Below are positions 47,001-57,369 of a stretch of 64,000 nucleotides of DNA, in pieces. The translations under genes and the position numbers were made by a program. The notes below the pieces were generated by a model. It was not told the DNA's origin. It saw only the letters and a list, made by a program, of their open reading frames with translations, and made no database searches. Origin of the DNA: Alentia gelatinosa (Eukaryota; Annelida; Polychaeta; Phyllodocida; Polynoidae); assembly GCA_950022655.1 (NCBI GenBank), contig OX465590.1, positions 39,984,218 through 40,048,217 on the forward strand. Direction: 5' to 3'. Numbering within the stretch: position 1 is the first letter of the stretch; the number at the start of each line of letters is the position of its first letter.

Positions 47001-49078
47001 CAGTTCGTCCTCGGAGTCAGACTACAGTCTAAAAGACATATCTGATATAGAGAGTCTTGATGACACTGACAGCAGTAGCACCAGCAGTAGTGATAGCGAC
47101 TTGAGTGATGTTAGCTCGTCGTCAGGAGATTCGTCGTCAAGCGAGAAACATAGACGTCACAGGAAAAGAAAAGGAAAAAAAGGGAAAGGAAAACATAAGA
47201 AAAGATCAAAACATAGACATCGTGGCCGTGATGATCGTAGATCTAAACGTCGCCCAAAAAAGAAACATAATAAAGTCAAGGGAACTGAAGCTGAGAAAAA
47301 AAAAGCGGCTTTGAAAAATGAAGAATCGGACATTAGTTCACAATTGGAGGAGGTAATTAACATCGAAGATGATGTTTTGGCCCTAGCAAAGGCCACGCCT
47401 CCAAAACAAAAGGAAAAAGTAGTGTCTTTGTGTACTCAGTACCCTCCGCACGATATAAACGTTGTGGTGGAGGACCATTTGCCTGACATAGAAGGAGATA
47501 TTCCAGAGGCAGAAGCGTTCTGCCCCGATACCAGTGATAAAGCTGCATCTGTAAAAGAAAACCAAGTAGTAGCAGGCCTTCAGTCGTCATCCCAAATAGA
47601 ATCTATGATAATGAAACAGGTGCGAGAGATTCTCAGACCCGAAGTCTTACGGGAGGTCAAACGAGACATTCTGAATGAGTTCTCAGAAATGACGCACGCA
47701 GTTAAGAACGATCTAGTCTCCGAGATACGTGAACTAACGAACAGTTGTAAAGACGTTGGCGCCAAACTGGTAAACATACTGGAAAGAGGAATGCACAATG
47801 ATGAAAATACGACAGTAGGTAAATAGAATATTGTTTCAATCTTATACACCTGATTATAAAGGTGGATAGTCAAATCCTCTCTTATATAAAACGCAATCTC
47901 CGCTCCTAATTATGAATATTCAACACGTTAGATCTAATGTTAGTTCACCTTAGCTATTTGAATACTTTAGAAAGACTAGTTTAAGTTCGTCTATACAGCA
48001 TATATTCATCTGTAATATCTAAACTAGACGTGCCTGAAAAACTCAACCTTCGTTGACAGGTACTGAAAATAAAAAAAACAAAAATAACAACTTAAAAGAA
48101 TCATAACATCTTTGATCAGTAGATTAAAAAAATATTGCCTAAAATGAGAAAACTATAATTGAAATTAAACAGAACATTTAATCAATATTTAACGTTATAT
48201 GTTCTGTGTATTTTTTTAACAGTGCTCTCCACAATGGTGGATCGTATTTGCGAGGACAAACAACAATCCTTCTCGAGAAACCAACACAGTCATACACTAC
48301 CAACCAATGTCGTCGCTGTTGGAAAACGTACAGAGACACCAAGGCGTAGCGTCCCAATCGTGGCCAATGGATCACAGGTTGGCTCCGTGATCAGTGAGTA
48401 TTTACCCTTTATATATGATTCAAGTTGTTACATGTGTTGCAATTTTTATATTTATTCTCTGTCCACATAATCAAATTTTGTATTTTGACCTATATAACAC
48501 AGTATCAATAAAGATATTGCCAAAAATATATTAGGCTTTTCAATACAATATATGTTTTTTACAATTACAAACATTTATAGTATATATTAGATGCATGCTG
48601 GCCAAAAGCCTTGTGTCCCACCTTCAATTATATTTTTGAATTAGAAAAAGGCGTTATTCAATTATGTGCGGTAAAGAGCACAAGTAGCCGTTGACAGTTT
48701 TAGGTGGACTATCATACCAAATTCTTTTTTTAGGGTATTTAAAGTTTTTATATTATCTAATATGTTTAATGTGTTTTTTCAACAGTCGAAAGTCCACCAA
48801 CTATAGAAAATCTAACGGAGGACCACGAGGTTGTCCCGGCAGTACACGCCCTCCAGGAAACCGTCAGGGCTGCTGAAAAAGCATCAACAGAAATGAAGTC
48901 CAAAAAAGGAAATGACAGTTCGGCCATTGATACAGACGGCGAAGAAAATGATCGTGAGGATGATGAAGATTTTCAACTGCCACCAAAGAAGAGAAAACAT
49001 AGATCCGAAACTACAGACTCTGAATCATTCACTCCTCGAAAATCTAAGCGAAAACCAAAGACCAAAAAAGGAAAATAG
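44046..49078 (+). CDS. Harbinger Myb/SANT-like DNA-binding partner protein (seven exons)
   Basis: Exons 44046-44171, 45176-45614, 45772-45860, 46214-46331, 46847-47818, 48223-48393 and 48786-49078 join in phase with GT-AG borders (donors include GTAGGT, GTAAGT, GTGAGT) to give about 735 residues without a stop. The exon 1/2 join is continuous in character (RSRSK | RRKEEKSRKHRR). Residues ~145-218 form a Myb/SANT or trihelix-like domain: FWQPDETLALL (W147), AWQQVADEVN (W184), RTPEECKRK (199-207). Next comes an acidic Ser-rich stretch (~310-360), a Lys/Arg-rich stretch, an amphipathic helix (~507-575) and a basic tail with PPKKRKHR, a likely nuclear signal. In known Harbingers the Myb-like partner aids nuclear import and DNA binding of the transposase. 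The start is the ATG that continues in frame to the donor; an alternative is 45134. Its 3' end faces the transposase. Confidence 0.8.
44773..45063. mobile_element. 291-bp MITE in intron 1 of the Myb gene
   Basis: Inverted ends ATTCTCGGGAGCGGAGCC and its inverse CGCTCCCGAGAAT; inner arms ACTAAGATACACTGC and GCAGTGTATCTTTGTG. TCA is duplicated at 44770-44772 and 45064-45066, a 3-bp duplication of TNA form. Confidence 0.85.
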
Positions 49079-49480
49079 ACAATAGTGGACTGTGACACCT
49101 AAAAGTTCTTGAGAACGAACATTTTTGTATGAATGAATGCCAAAAACTGAGATATTCCTTCGCTAATGAAGCAAGTTACATTTGTGATCTCACAATAATG
49201 TCATTGAATTTTAGGGTTCCTATCTAGGACGATGTGCACTTGAACTGATATATAGTCCATTTGACTATACCTTGTGATGACAATTTGATAGTTCCAACAG
49301 GTTTGCCCTGTTACTGTGTTTCTAATGCCTGAATATTTGTATTTAACTTACATTTTTCAAGCTGGACTATGACTGGTGATAATATCTTTATAAAAAGAAA
49401 TCATAATCAGTAGGTGCTAAGTATAAGGATTTTTGGTTACAATAGTATATTGTTCAGAAAAAAAAAAGAATTTTTTTTAA
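49079..49480 (+). other. 3' untranslated sequence of the Myb gene
   Basis: AT-rich, no AATAAA before the nested element. The first good signal on this strand is at 50226. Confidence 0.4.
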
Positions 49481-49735
49481 CATAGAACGTCCTGATCATG
49501 CTGTACAAGTCACAGAACTCGATGACAATTTATGGTTGTACAGAACGAGGCGTTCACGCCGACTTCCGTACAAACCATAAATTGTCATCGAGTTCTGTGA
49601 CTTGCACAAGCATGGTTGGACGTTATATAATTACTATCTACCCAAAATTCTCAAAAATCATTAATTTCGTTTGTCTTAACAACCAATATCTAATAAATGT
49701 GTATGACAAGGTGGTCCATTACAAGATGTATAGTT
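49481..49735. mobile_element. GACCATGCTGTACAAG hairpin element inside Harbinger, truncated
   Basis: Arms GAACGTCCTGATCATGCTGT and ACAAGCATGGTTGGACGTTA, tip GAGGCGTTCACGCCGA. The second part stops after AAGGTGGTCCATTACA, so the usual right end is lost. It lies in the 3' region of the Myb gene, so it arrived after Harbinger assembled or travelled with it. Confidence 0.8.
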
Positions 49736-50225
49736 TTTTTAAAAGTGTTAGCTATATTTATGTGCACAATTTTCTTTTTTTGTTTTTCGCTGTTTTAAAG
49801 TTTGGTCACGTTTTGACCAGTAGATAGACCTTGTTATTCTCATATTTGGTTTTTAATAGGATGGTTATGATAGACTTTTCCTTTTCATTTTGAAAGAAAT
49901 CTTCCTTTTGAAGATGATTTAGTTTACGGGAGAACGCAGAGTATATTTATGATTTTTTACGTTACATTAATGTGTATATTCGTTTCTGTTTTTATCGTTA
50001 TAGAGAAGTTTTTCAGCAGATGGGTGCTATGTGATATCGCTGGCTGAACATCACTTCTTTTCATTTGTGACTTTCGTCCGTTGTTCTTTTCTACAGAGTA
50101 GATGTATAGTTACGTTCTTTGAAATCTATATAAAGACTGAATTGATGGTGATTAACACTCAAATTGTTGTTCAATGTTTATCGATCATAACAAGATTGAT
50201 ATACGAGAAAGATTGATATACTTGC

Positions 50226-50239
50226 AATAAACATTTATT
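50226..50239. terminator. Back-to-back polyadenylation signals
   Basis: AATAAA on the plus strand (50226-50231) and AATAAA on the minus strand (50234-50239) are two bases apart, between the two convergent genes. The minus signal is 155 bp past the transposase stop, the plus signal about 1.1 kb past the Myb stop. Confidence 0.6.
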
Positions 50240-50393
50240 TAAAGTAAATTACTGTGTTAGTCGTACATGCTCACAAAATATTCGTTGGTACGTACCCAAA
50301 CAACGATCTTTTAAATGCATACTAAGTAGTGGCTAACTCATGACTAATGTAGTGACATCGTTCCTATATATATAACTACAGGAAAAATCACAT

Positions 50394-52260
50394 TTAGAAC
50401 TGGGTGTCAATGAAGTTCATTCGAACAAGAGCGTTGTTCCTGGCATTCCTTGGAACAGGATCGGGAGGGGGTTGACCTCTGTGACGGCGTACACGGGGGG
50501 CATCGTTGTCGCCCTCATCCATAGGTGGAATGGGTAGTCGTTTATCTTTGGCCACGTTATGTAGGGCCATGCATGCGACAATAATTTTGCCAGACTTCTG
50601 TGGTGCATGGTAGAGGTAACCTGCTGAACCGTCTAGACATCTGAAAATAGATAATTCATATTAGAAAAAAAAAGTTTTTGTATGATTCACCTTTCAGAAA
50701 CAAATGCTAAATGAAATTTGACTCAGACTTGATTAATAATGATAACAATTTTGCAAGATTGAACTGTTTGCAATCACCATCTTAAGAATAATCTAAGTGA
50801 CTATAAGAATTTTTTAATATAGGTACGATAATGCCTACCTTAATCATGAGAAAATTTTGCTCTTTGGACAACAAGGAAATTATTGAAATTTAAGCACATG
50901 AGGTATACCCACCACAGAAGTTTACGCTTGTTTAAGGAATAAAATCATGCATATCTTTCGTAAACACAAAGTATAAACCGGGTTATGATACCGGAGCATA
51001 AGAAATACTACTCCCACACCCAAGAGCAAACATGCACACCATAGAATTAATATTAAAATACACTCTATATTTTAATAGGTTTAGTCAAAAATGTTTTACC
51101 TGAACCGTTGTTTGAGCTGGCCAATTGTCTGCTCTACTATGGCTCTGGATGATCTATGCCACCGATTGTAGTTTTCTTCACTTTCCGTTCTTGGGTTGGT
51201 AACGGGCGTGAGAAGATAAGGTTTCAGCGGGTAACTGTAAAGATAACAAATCAATTGTAAGTAAGGGAACCAATTTTTATTGAAACCAACCATTTATCAG
51301 GGATGAAAGTCGGGACTGATGAAAAAGTCGGAAAAAAAAAAAAAAAAAAACTGGGGCGTGCCGTCAAACAAAATTTCGGCACTTGGCGCGTTTAACTGCC
51401 GCCAAAGTACTGACTGTCTCGGTTTCCCGGCGTGTGCGTCAATGCTAACGGCCTATGGAGGTTTAAATACTTTGTTAATGATCATATTTCAAGATGCAGA
51501 AGTTTCTGATTTCCGTCAATTGTCGGCGAACTTGCATCCCTAATTAATATAATATAGCCAACAAACTTTATGTAACGTTGCTGACGATGGTAGAAGAAAT
51601 TTGAAACTTCTTTCACAGCTCTGGAGGCGGTGCATTTGTGCACCCCTTGAAAGTCGGAAATGACTCGCATGTTGCACCCTGTGGCGTAATATCGCAGAGC
51701 CAAACAGAACTGAAATTAAAAAATATAAATAGTAACTATATGAAGATACTTTCATATCATTTGATGTGGTTAATATGGATATTTGGTTGAGGAATTGACT
51801 TTTTAAGTTATGTTCATGGAGAAGGAAAGAACAATTTAACATGCATATAACACTATCTAATTTGGAATTACATGGTATATCTTACTATGTAAAATTCACA
51901 TAATAGTGAATAGTAATCAGTACACCCAACGATATCGACACTAAATTGAATGCGTACTGGAGTGGGGTGTAGCTGCTGAGGTCAGCATTGTTGATTCAGC
52001 ACTCTAGACTAAGTTGTCTTGACCTACTTACAAAGATAGATACTCACTCGTTCCCTTATGCTAATGCCACCGCCACGATCGTCCCCTCTTGTCGTACAAA
52101 ACCCGGAATCCTCAAACTCTCTTGAGAGTTCGGTCACCGTTTCCTTATCTAGACGATACCGTTCGAGGAATTTTGCATCGGTAAACTGATCAAATGGGTT
52201 GACTCTATTAAAAAAATGCTTCGGCAGGCGCGGACGCCTCGGTAGACCGTACCCCTCCAT
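50394..52260 (-). pseudogene. Harbinger transposase lacking its catalytic core
   Basis: Exon 1 (52260-52048, 71 codons, starts MEGYGLPRRPRLPKHFFNRV, ends GISIRER at donor GTGAGT). Exon 2 (51709 to about 51563; FCLALRYYATG, then the VHKCTASRAV helix-turn-helix-like region and RQQRYIKF). Exon 3 (51234-51100; YPLKPYLLTP and IVEQTIGQLKQRF, the usual site of the third catalytic acid). Exon 4 (50640-50394; RCLDGSAGYLYHAPQKSGKI, VACMALHNVA, ends DTQF). These follow the family's order, and exons 3-4 join in phase. Missing is the ~100-residue block between YIKF and GYPL that carries DGTHI and the other core motifs. The 330 bp there hold only a MITE and AT-rich DNA. A cryptic donor after 51567 could keep frame, so a core-less protein might still be made. 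Nuclease activity is not expected. Confidence 0.85.
51299..51541. mobile_element. 243-bp inverted-repeat element at the transposase core deletion
   Basis: AGGGATGAAAGTCGGGACTG at the left and CGGCGAACTTGCATCCCT at the right are inverted. A run of about 20 A is near the left end. No matching duplication flanks it (CATTTATC versus AATTAATA). It occupies most of the interval where the DDE exon should be. Confidence 0.65.
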
Positions 52261-52735
52261 GTTGCTCGTTTAAAACCGCAAGAGACACTGGAGGGGGCTT
52301 GTGCGGGGGTGGCGGATTGAACACACGGAGGACGGGTTGAGTTTTGGGCGGTTCTTTTGAATAGTGTTACACCTACGACAACTCATGACTTGTCCGAGGT
52401 TATCGTTCGTTGTTGCCATTTCTCATCACATACGAGAGGGTCGAAATGTTTAAATGCAACACAAATTACCTTGCGAATTTTCGTATTAACGAACGATAAT
52501 TCAATTCAGGGTCGATCTGTCTTTATGCAACGTGACATTACGAAAGTTGACGAACGAAAACATAAAGAACGATAAAACAGCGAAGACTTTTTATGCACCG
52601 TGATTTTTGGGGGTTTGAAAATTAACGTTCGTTGTTGGTACATTGCATTTCAATTCATTCTTTATGCAACACTAACGTTCGTTGTACACTTTCGTTATGG
52701 TTTTATCTATCGTTCCCTGTTTATGCAACACCCCC
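52261..52735. promoter_or_regulatory. Right terminal region and transposase upstream sequence
   Basis: Upstream of the transposase ATG. It contains ATCGTTCGTTGTTG, TTAACGAACGATAATT, GACGAACGAAAAC, AGAACGATAAAA, two AACGTTCGTTGTT-type words, and the terminal repeat (CTATCGTTCCCTGTTTATGC). TTTATGCAAC recurs three to four times. Confidence 0.6.
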
Positions 52736-53414
52736 CAGAGGCTTGAAGCCAAATCTTTACAATGGGCCATCCATAAAGTACGTTCAAAGGGGTGTGTGAG
52801 GGGTGGGGTGGGGTCAAAGTTTTCGGGAATTTTGTGTATGCTCCTTCTTTGTCCCATTACGTACTTATATAGAACGACCTGACCATGCTGTACAAGGTAC
52901 AAAACGAGATGATATTTATGGTTCGTACGGAACGAGGCGTCTACACCGAGTTCCGTACAAACCATGAATTATCATCGAGTTTCGTAGCTTGTACAATCAT
53001 GGTAGGTCGTTATATATTCACTATATACCCGAAATTAGGAAAAGTCATTAACTCATTTTGGCCTAACAACTAAAACTTTAGTCAGCGTACATGGCAAGGT
53101 GGTCCGTATTTTAGTGTACGGACCAGTGGTCCGTGCAGTATTTTTACGTTATATGGCGAAACGGTACGTATTTACAGTATATATACGGCATGGGTATATA
53201 GTAAAAGATTGAATGTGGGGAATTTTTGTAGATATACTTTATGGATGGCCCCCCAACAGTGTATGTGCAATGACTTTTTAATCTCGGAAAATGATGCTGT
53301 TATTGTTATTAGTGTCCTGCAATGTGGATGATTGTATTCGTTGTCATACCCACCGCAGTCACAGCAATAAAACAACCACGTTTAACCCTGTAACGCTGGG
53401 ACCTGTCGCAAAGT
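52736..53414. repeat. Tandem unit 1 of the Harbinger target locus
   Basis: From CAGAGGCTTGAAGCC to the next GT|CAG. It includes a MITE whose ends are GGGCCATCCATAAAGTACGT (52764) and the inverse ATATACTTTATGGATGGCCC (to 53251), a hairpin element at its centre, and a tail TGTCCTGCAATGTGGATGAT then ACAGCAATAAAACAACCAC. Confidence 0.75.
52861..53203. mobile_element. GACCATGCTGTACAAG hairpin element in tandem unit 1
   Basis: Arms GACCATGCTGTACAAGGTAC and TAGCTTGTACAATCATGGTA; the tip GAGGCGTCTACACCGAG has lost symmetry. The second part has GTGTACGGACCAGTGGTCCG and ends GGGTATATAGTA. Confidence 0.85.
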
Positions 53415-54057
53415 CAGAGGCCTGAGGCCAAGTCCTCAACAGGGACATCCATAAAGTATGTACGCACCAAGGGGGTTTGGGGGGCGGGTCAAAACTTTCG
53501 GGAATTTTGCATATGCTCCTTTTTTGTTCTATTGCGTACTTATATAGAACGTCCTGACCATGCTGTACAAGTCACAGAACGAGATGCTAATTTACCGTTT
53601 GTACGGACCGAGGCGTTTACGCCGAGTTCCGTACAAACGGTAAATTAGCATCGAGTTCTGTGACTTGTACAAGCATGGTTGGACGTTATATATTTACTAT
53701 ATACCCGAAATTTAAAAAAAAATCAATTTCATTTTTCTTAACAACCAAGATTTTAATAAATGTGTATTGCTAGGTGGTCCGTATTTTAGTGTACGGACCA
53801 GTGGTCCGTACAGTATTTTTACGTCATATGCCAAAATGGTGTGTATTTACAGTATATACGGCATGGGTATATAGTAAAAGATTGAAAATGGGGTTGGGTT
53901 TCAACATTTTCGGAAATTTTGCGTATGTACTTCATGGATTGCCCTTAAGCTGTGTATTGCAATGACTCCCGAGAAATTATGCTGTCATTGTTATTAGTGT
54001 TCGTTGTGACAGTGTAAGGGAGATGTCCTGCAATATGGATGACTGTATTCGTAGTTA
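53415..54057. repeat. Tandem unit 2, with the paralogous empty site
   Basis: Begins CAGAGGCCTGAGGCCAAG and repeats unit 1: GGGACATCCATAAAGTATGT, hairpin element, GTATGTACTTCATGGATTGC, ATGTCCTGCAATATGGATGA. With 53362-53414 it shows the Harbinger target uninterrupted, with a single CAG. Confidence 0.8.
53537..53876. mobile_element. GACCATGCTGTACAAG hairpin element in tandem unit 2
   Basis: Near-perfect 65-bp arms around GAGGCGTTTACGCCGAG. Its arms match 34722-35063 more closely than 52861-53203, as expected if gene conversion or separate insertion occurred. Confidence 0.85.
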
Positions 54058-54085
54058 AAGAAAAAAAGGAAAAAGAAAGCCTCGG

Positions 54086-54722
54086 TCCCATGAGAAATGA
54101 CTGGAGGCATTGTTGGGTCCTATGTAAGAATACCTCTAGGCATCTCTCGGTCCTATGTATGAATGCCTCCAGGCATTTCTCGGTCCTACGTTGGATTGAC
54201 TATGGGTATCACTCGGTCTAGTGTCAGAATGCCTTCAGGCATCACTCGGTCTAGTGTCAGAATGCCTTCAGGCATCACTCAGTCCTATATGGGAATGCCT
54301 CCAGGCATCATTCGGTCCTTTGTGAGAATTTGGTCCTATGTGAGAATTTGATCCTATGTGAGAATGCCTCCAGGCATCATTTGGTCCTATGTGGGAATGC
54401 CTCCAGGTATCACTTGGTCCTATGTGGGAATGCCTTCAGGCATCACTTGGTCTGATGTGGCAATGCCTCTAGGCATCTCTCGGTCCTATGTGTGAATGCT
54501 TCCAGGCATCACTTGGTCCTACTTGGGAATGCCTCCAGGAATCACTTAGTCCTATGCGAGAATGCCCCCAGGTATCACTTGGTCTTATACAGGAATGCCT
54601 CCAGGCATCATTCGGTCTTATATGAGAATGCCTCCAGGCATCACTTGGTCCTATGTAGGAAAATCTCCAGGCATCACTCTATCCTGTGTGGGAATGCCTC
54701 CAGGCATCACTCGATCTGATAA
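54086..54722. repeat. 33-bp satellite, about 19 units
   Basis: Unit: GTCCTATGTGGGAATGCCTC then CAGGCATCACTCG. Each unit contains TGCCTCCAGGCA, a 5-bp inverted repeat around CC. Because 33 is divisible by 3 it gives short frames, which are artefacts. Confidence 0.95.
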
Positions 54723-55338
54723 GATTTAACTAGATACGACGAGCAGTAACTGAATTTCTGTCATCAACTTCCCATCCTGGATCATTTTATCCCGCTGAAG
54801 CGGTTGAACTACCAGTTATCCGTTCATGTAATGCGGCAATATCTCGTTGAATGAAAATTGCTTGTTCAACATTTTCCATTCATCCTCAACCTATTCATAT
54901 AAACCAGTATCAATATTTCAGGGGAGTCATCAAGTACGCAGACAAATCTTCTCCCTGAAATGATCTTCTTATGTGACGATGCGTGCAAAGCCTCGCATGT
55001 TATTCAAGGACAATTAAATGTAATTAAATTCATGAACCGCTGATTGATAGTCCTCTGTAAAATATGTACGAACTGATTCATCACACCCACCACGGAAGAA
55101 ACCTCCATCCATGCGGCAGGGCCCCGTCATAGAAATGAATTATGTTCAGAATTTCTCCCTTTTTGAATTAGTACAAATATTATCGCACACATCCAGCAAT
55201 TATGGAGTGTCTGTTAAAGAAACCCCAGCGTTGATGAGAAGATTGCTGCGTTAGTAATCAGATCGGGCTGCCTTTGTAATGCTTTAAACTCTTTCTGAGT
55301 GTTGTATGAAACAAAGGTATATTTGTTTGGATTGTAAG
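54723..55338. other. No gene seen
   Basis: AT-rich unassigned DNA. Confidence 0.4.
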
Positions 55339-55341
55339 TAA

Positions 55342-55893
55342 AGTGGGATTCACACGGTGGGATTCACGTACCTTCCAGGCCGTTTGTCTGAGATAAATCC
55401 TGTTGAGATTCTCTACTGGAACACAATATCCTCGTCTGAATAGCAGGGATACATTGTGCTGAGACAACTTTTTTTTTCTTGCAATTGTCGGCGACAATCA
55501 CCCCTAACAAGGAACAGAATCTCATGAGATTTTGACTTTGAACAGGTTTGAAATTTAGAGGGGAATTTTGGTGAGACAAATGTACATCACACGTTCTCAA
55601 CCAATATGTGAGTCTCAGTGGTCCCAATTACACCTATTCACATGGGAAAGTGCCCTGAATCCCCGAATGTGCACCCTGTGTTCCCTGTGTACCATGTGTA
55701 CACAGGGGGTGTAGGGGTAAAACTATTTACCTGGTAAGTTTTCCCATGTGAATTGAATCCGCCATGTTACCCTGAGACTGTACAACACCCCAATCCGTGA
55801 AACTTTGCACCAGGCAGGAAATAGTCGGCGACTGTGAAAAGGTGTGAAGTACACCAGTCTCAGGTCCATCTGTCCCATCGTGTGAATCCCACT
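55342..55893 (-). mobile_element. AGTGGGATTCACACG element, intact 552 bp
   Basis: Ends AGTGGGATTCACACGGTGGG and CCCATCGTGTGAATCCCACT. TAA is duplicated at 55339-55341 and 55894-55896. The satellite-forming terminus is at its left here: CTGTTGAGATTC is the counterpart of GAATCTCAGCAG. It is the best reference copy for 12470-16693, 19361-20775, 36487-38346 and 63235-63790. Confidence 0.85.
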
Positions 55894-55895
55894 TA

Positions 55896-56460
55896 AAGCG
55901 CCAAACCCACTGAGGCAAATTTCTTGTGAATTAGTGGTCGCACGGTCGCGTGAAAATCGACAAATGTTGTATGTGAATGTCATGTCCTGTCACTTGTCTC
56001 TCCGGTATGTTAAGCAGTGACAAAAGCATGGAAGATCGTCATGTTGTTTGACGAATGTCTTGAGTCAATGAACACTTCTATATATAAAACAAAAAAATGG
56101 CGGTCGCTTGGGTGTCACATGACTCATGCAAAGTCACATGACCATGCGACAACAATGCAATAAGATCGAAACCGGCTATATATGTGCAACCATGCGGTTG
56201 CATATAGCCACACAGAGTCGCACATCTATAGTCGCATCACTTTGTTAATGATACTGGTAGGAACAGGGTAATCCGTTTTAGTTCTTATATTTCCTACAAG
56301 GGGGAAAGCATTTTCACTTGTATTCCGGAAGGCCAAACTCGGACCCACTGTAATCGCTTGGCATTCACTGTAGTGCATTTGGTGTTCGCATGGCATTCGC
56401 ATGTCGGTTGCAGCACCTAGTTGCAATGACAATTCCGTCGCCTCAGTGGATTTGGCGCTT
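55896..56460. mobile_element. AAGCGCCAAACCCACTGAGGC MITE
   Basis: AAGCGCCAAACCCACTGAGG and its inverse CTCAGTGGATTTGGCGCTT bound about 565 bp. It abuts the previous element, sharing its TAA. The interior is rich in GTCGCA/TGCGAC words (56140-56240). Relative: 36898-37105. Confidence 0.75.
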
Positions 56461-56503
56461 CAGTCACTGACTGAAATACTATTAATGGTGAGTTCTTCTA
56501 TAA

Positions 56504-56882
56504 GGCCACTAAAAAAACCAAACTTGTTTCTCATCACCAAGCCATGAAAAATATGACGAGGGCGCTTTTTTTTTTTTTTTTTTTTTTGCTATATCAAAGA
56601 TGGCAGATATACAGTAAAACACTGCATAAGGGGACACCCTCCGATCCGGGACAAAGTAGCTGCTTACGCGGGGTGTCTGCTTACGCGGGGTTTCCAGATT
56701 TTTACTGGCTATACATTTAATGCATCCCTGACATCAGGAGGTTTAATTTGATACTAAATACATATACCTTTCATAATTTCTATCAAGGTTCATATATTTA
56801 AAAAAAAAAAAAAAAATTCTTCTAAGATTTTTTTTCCTGATGAGCGCGGTGATGAGAAACGAGTTGTTTTTTTTGAGTGGCC
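56504..56882. mobile_element. GGCCACT MITE, TAA duplication, with pogo-like core
   Basis: Left GGCCACTAAAAAAACCAAAC, right GTTGTTTTTTTTGAGTGGCC, inner arms GTTTCTCATCACC and GGTGATGAGAAAC. TAA at 56501-56503 and 56883-56885. In the middle, CAGTAAAACACTGCATAAGG plus GGACACC (56612) and GTGTCTGCTTACGCGGGG resemble the ends of pogo/Tigger elements. Relative: 61186-61385. Confidence 0.8.
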
Positions 56883-57087
56883 TAACTACGTGTCACCAAA
56901 ACCTATATTGTGAACTGCGTGTTTTACTACTAGATATGTTCCATACATGGAACACGCACAAACTGGCATAGCTATGAACACCGGCCTATGGCTGATAGTA
57001 CTGCTGTAAATATTGTCAACATGCCATGAAGCGTACTATAGACAGAATAAAGGATATACTGTAAAGAAAGCTATATGTTGACAATAA

Positions 57088-57369
57088 GGCCCGGCGTCCA
57101 CCTACTACGATATGGCTCCGATATGGTCTACAATGCACCTCCCGATATAAAATCAAAATCGCGTCGGAAGGTCACCTAATATCGGGGCAGTTGACCACGT
57201 TTCTGTGATTAGACACCGATAAAAACCCGATACAATGCATGGTGGATTGGCATATCAAGACATATGTCTATGATTTTGCACCTTCCCGATATGTCTCCGA
57301 TATTGACTTTTTGTATCGGTGCCACATAGATAAGTCTAAATTTCTATTGTAGTAGGTGGACGCCAGGCC
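57088..57369. mobile_element. CGATA-rich MITE, copy 2, 282 bp
   Basis: GGCCCGGCGTCCACCTACTA to AGTAGGTGGACGCCAGGCC. Preceded by TAA; the right flank is TTG. Same length as copy 3. Confidence 0.85.

Larger units (their letters stand above)
43800..52735. mobile_element. PIF/Harbinger DNA transposon, 8.9 kb
   Basis: Ends GGGGGTGTTGCATAAACCGG (left) and the inverse TTATGCAACACCCCC (right); about 28 bp are nearly identical, including GGGAACGATA. CAG is duplicated outside; CWG is a known target of this superfamily. The element carries two convergent genes, as Harbingers do: a Myb-like partner (plus) and a transposase (minus). The subterminal 200-400 bp on both sides are dense in AACGAACGATAA-type words. 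Three elements are nested inside: 44773-45063, 49481-49735 and 51299-51541. The catalytic core of the transposase is missing, so the copy is not autonomous. Confidence 0.9.

Noticed and set aside
51482..51545. String TIDGNQ on the minus strand near the place of the transposase DGTHI motif
   Set aside because: It lies inside the nested inverted-repeat element, is followed at once by a stop, and the surrounding residues do not match the Harbinger core.
54163..54719. Frames with MPPGIT/ASRHH-type repeats
   Set aside because: Direct translation of the 33-bp satellite.
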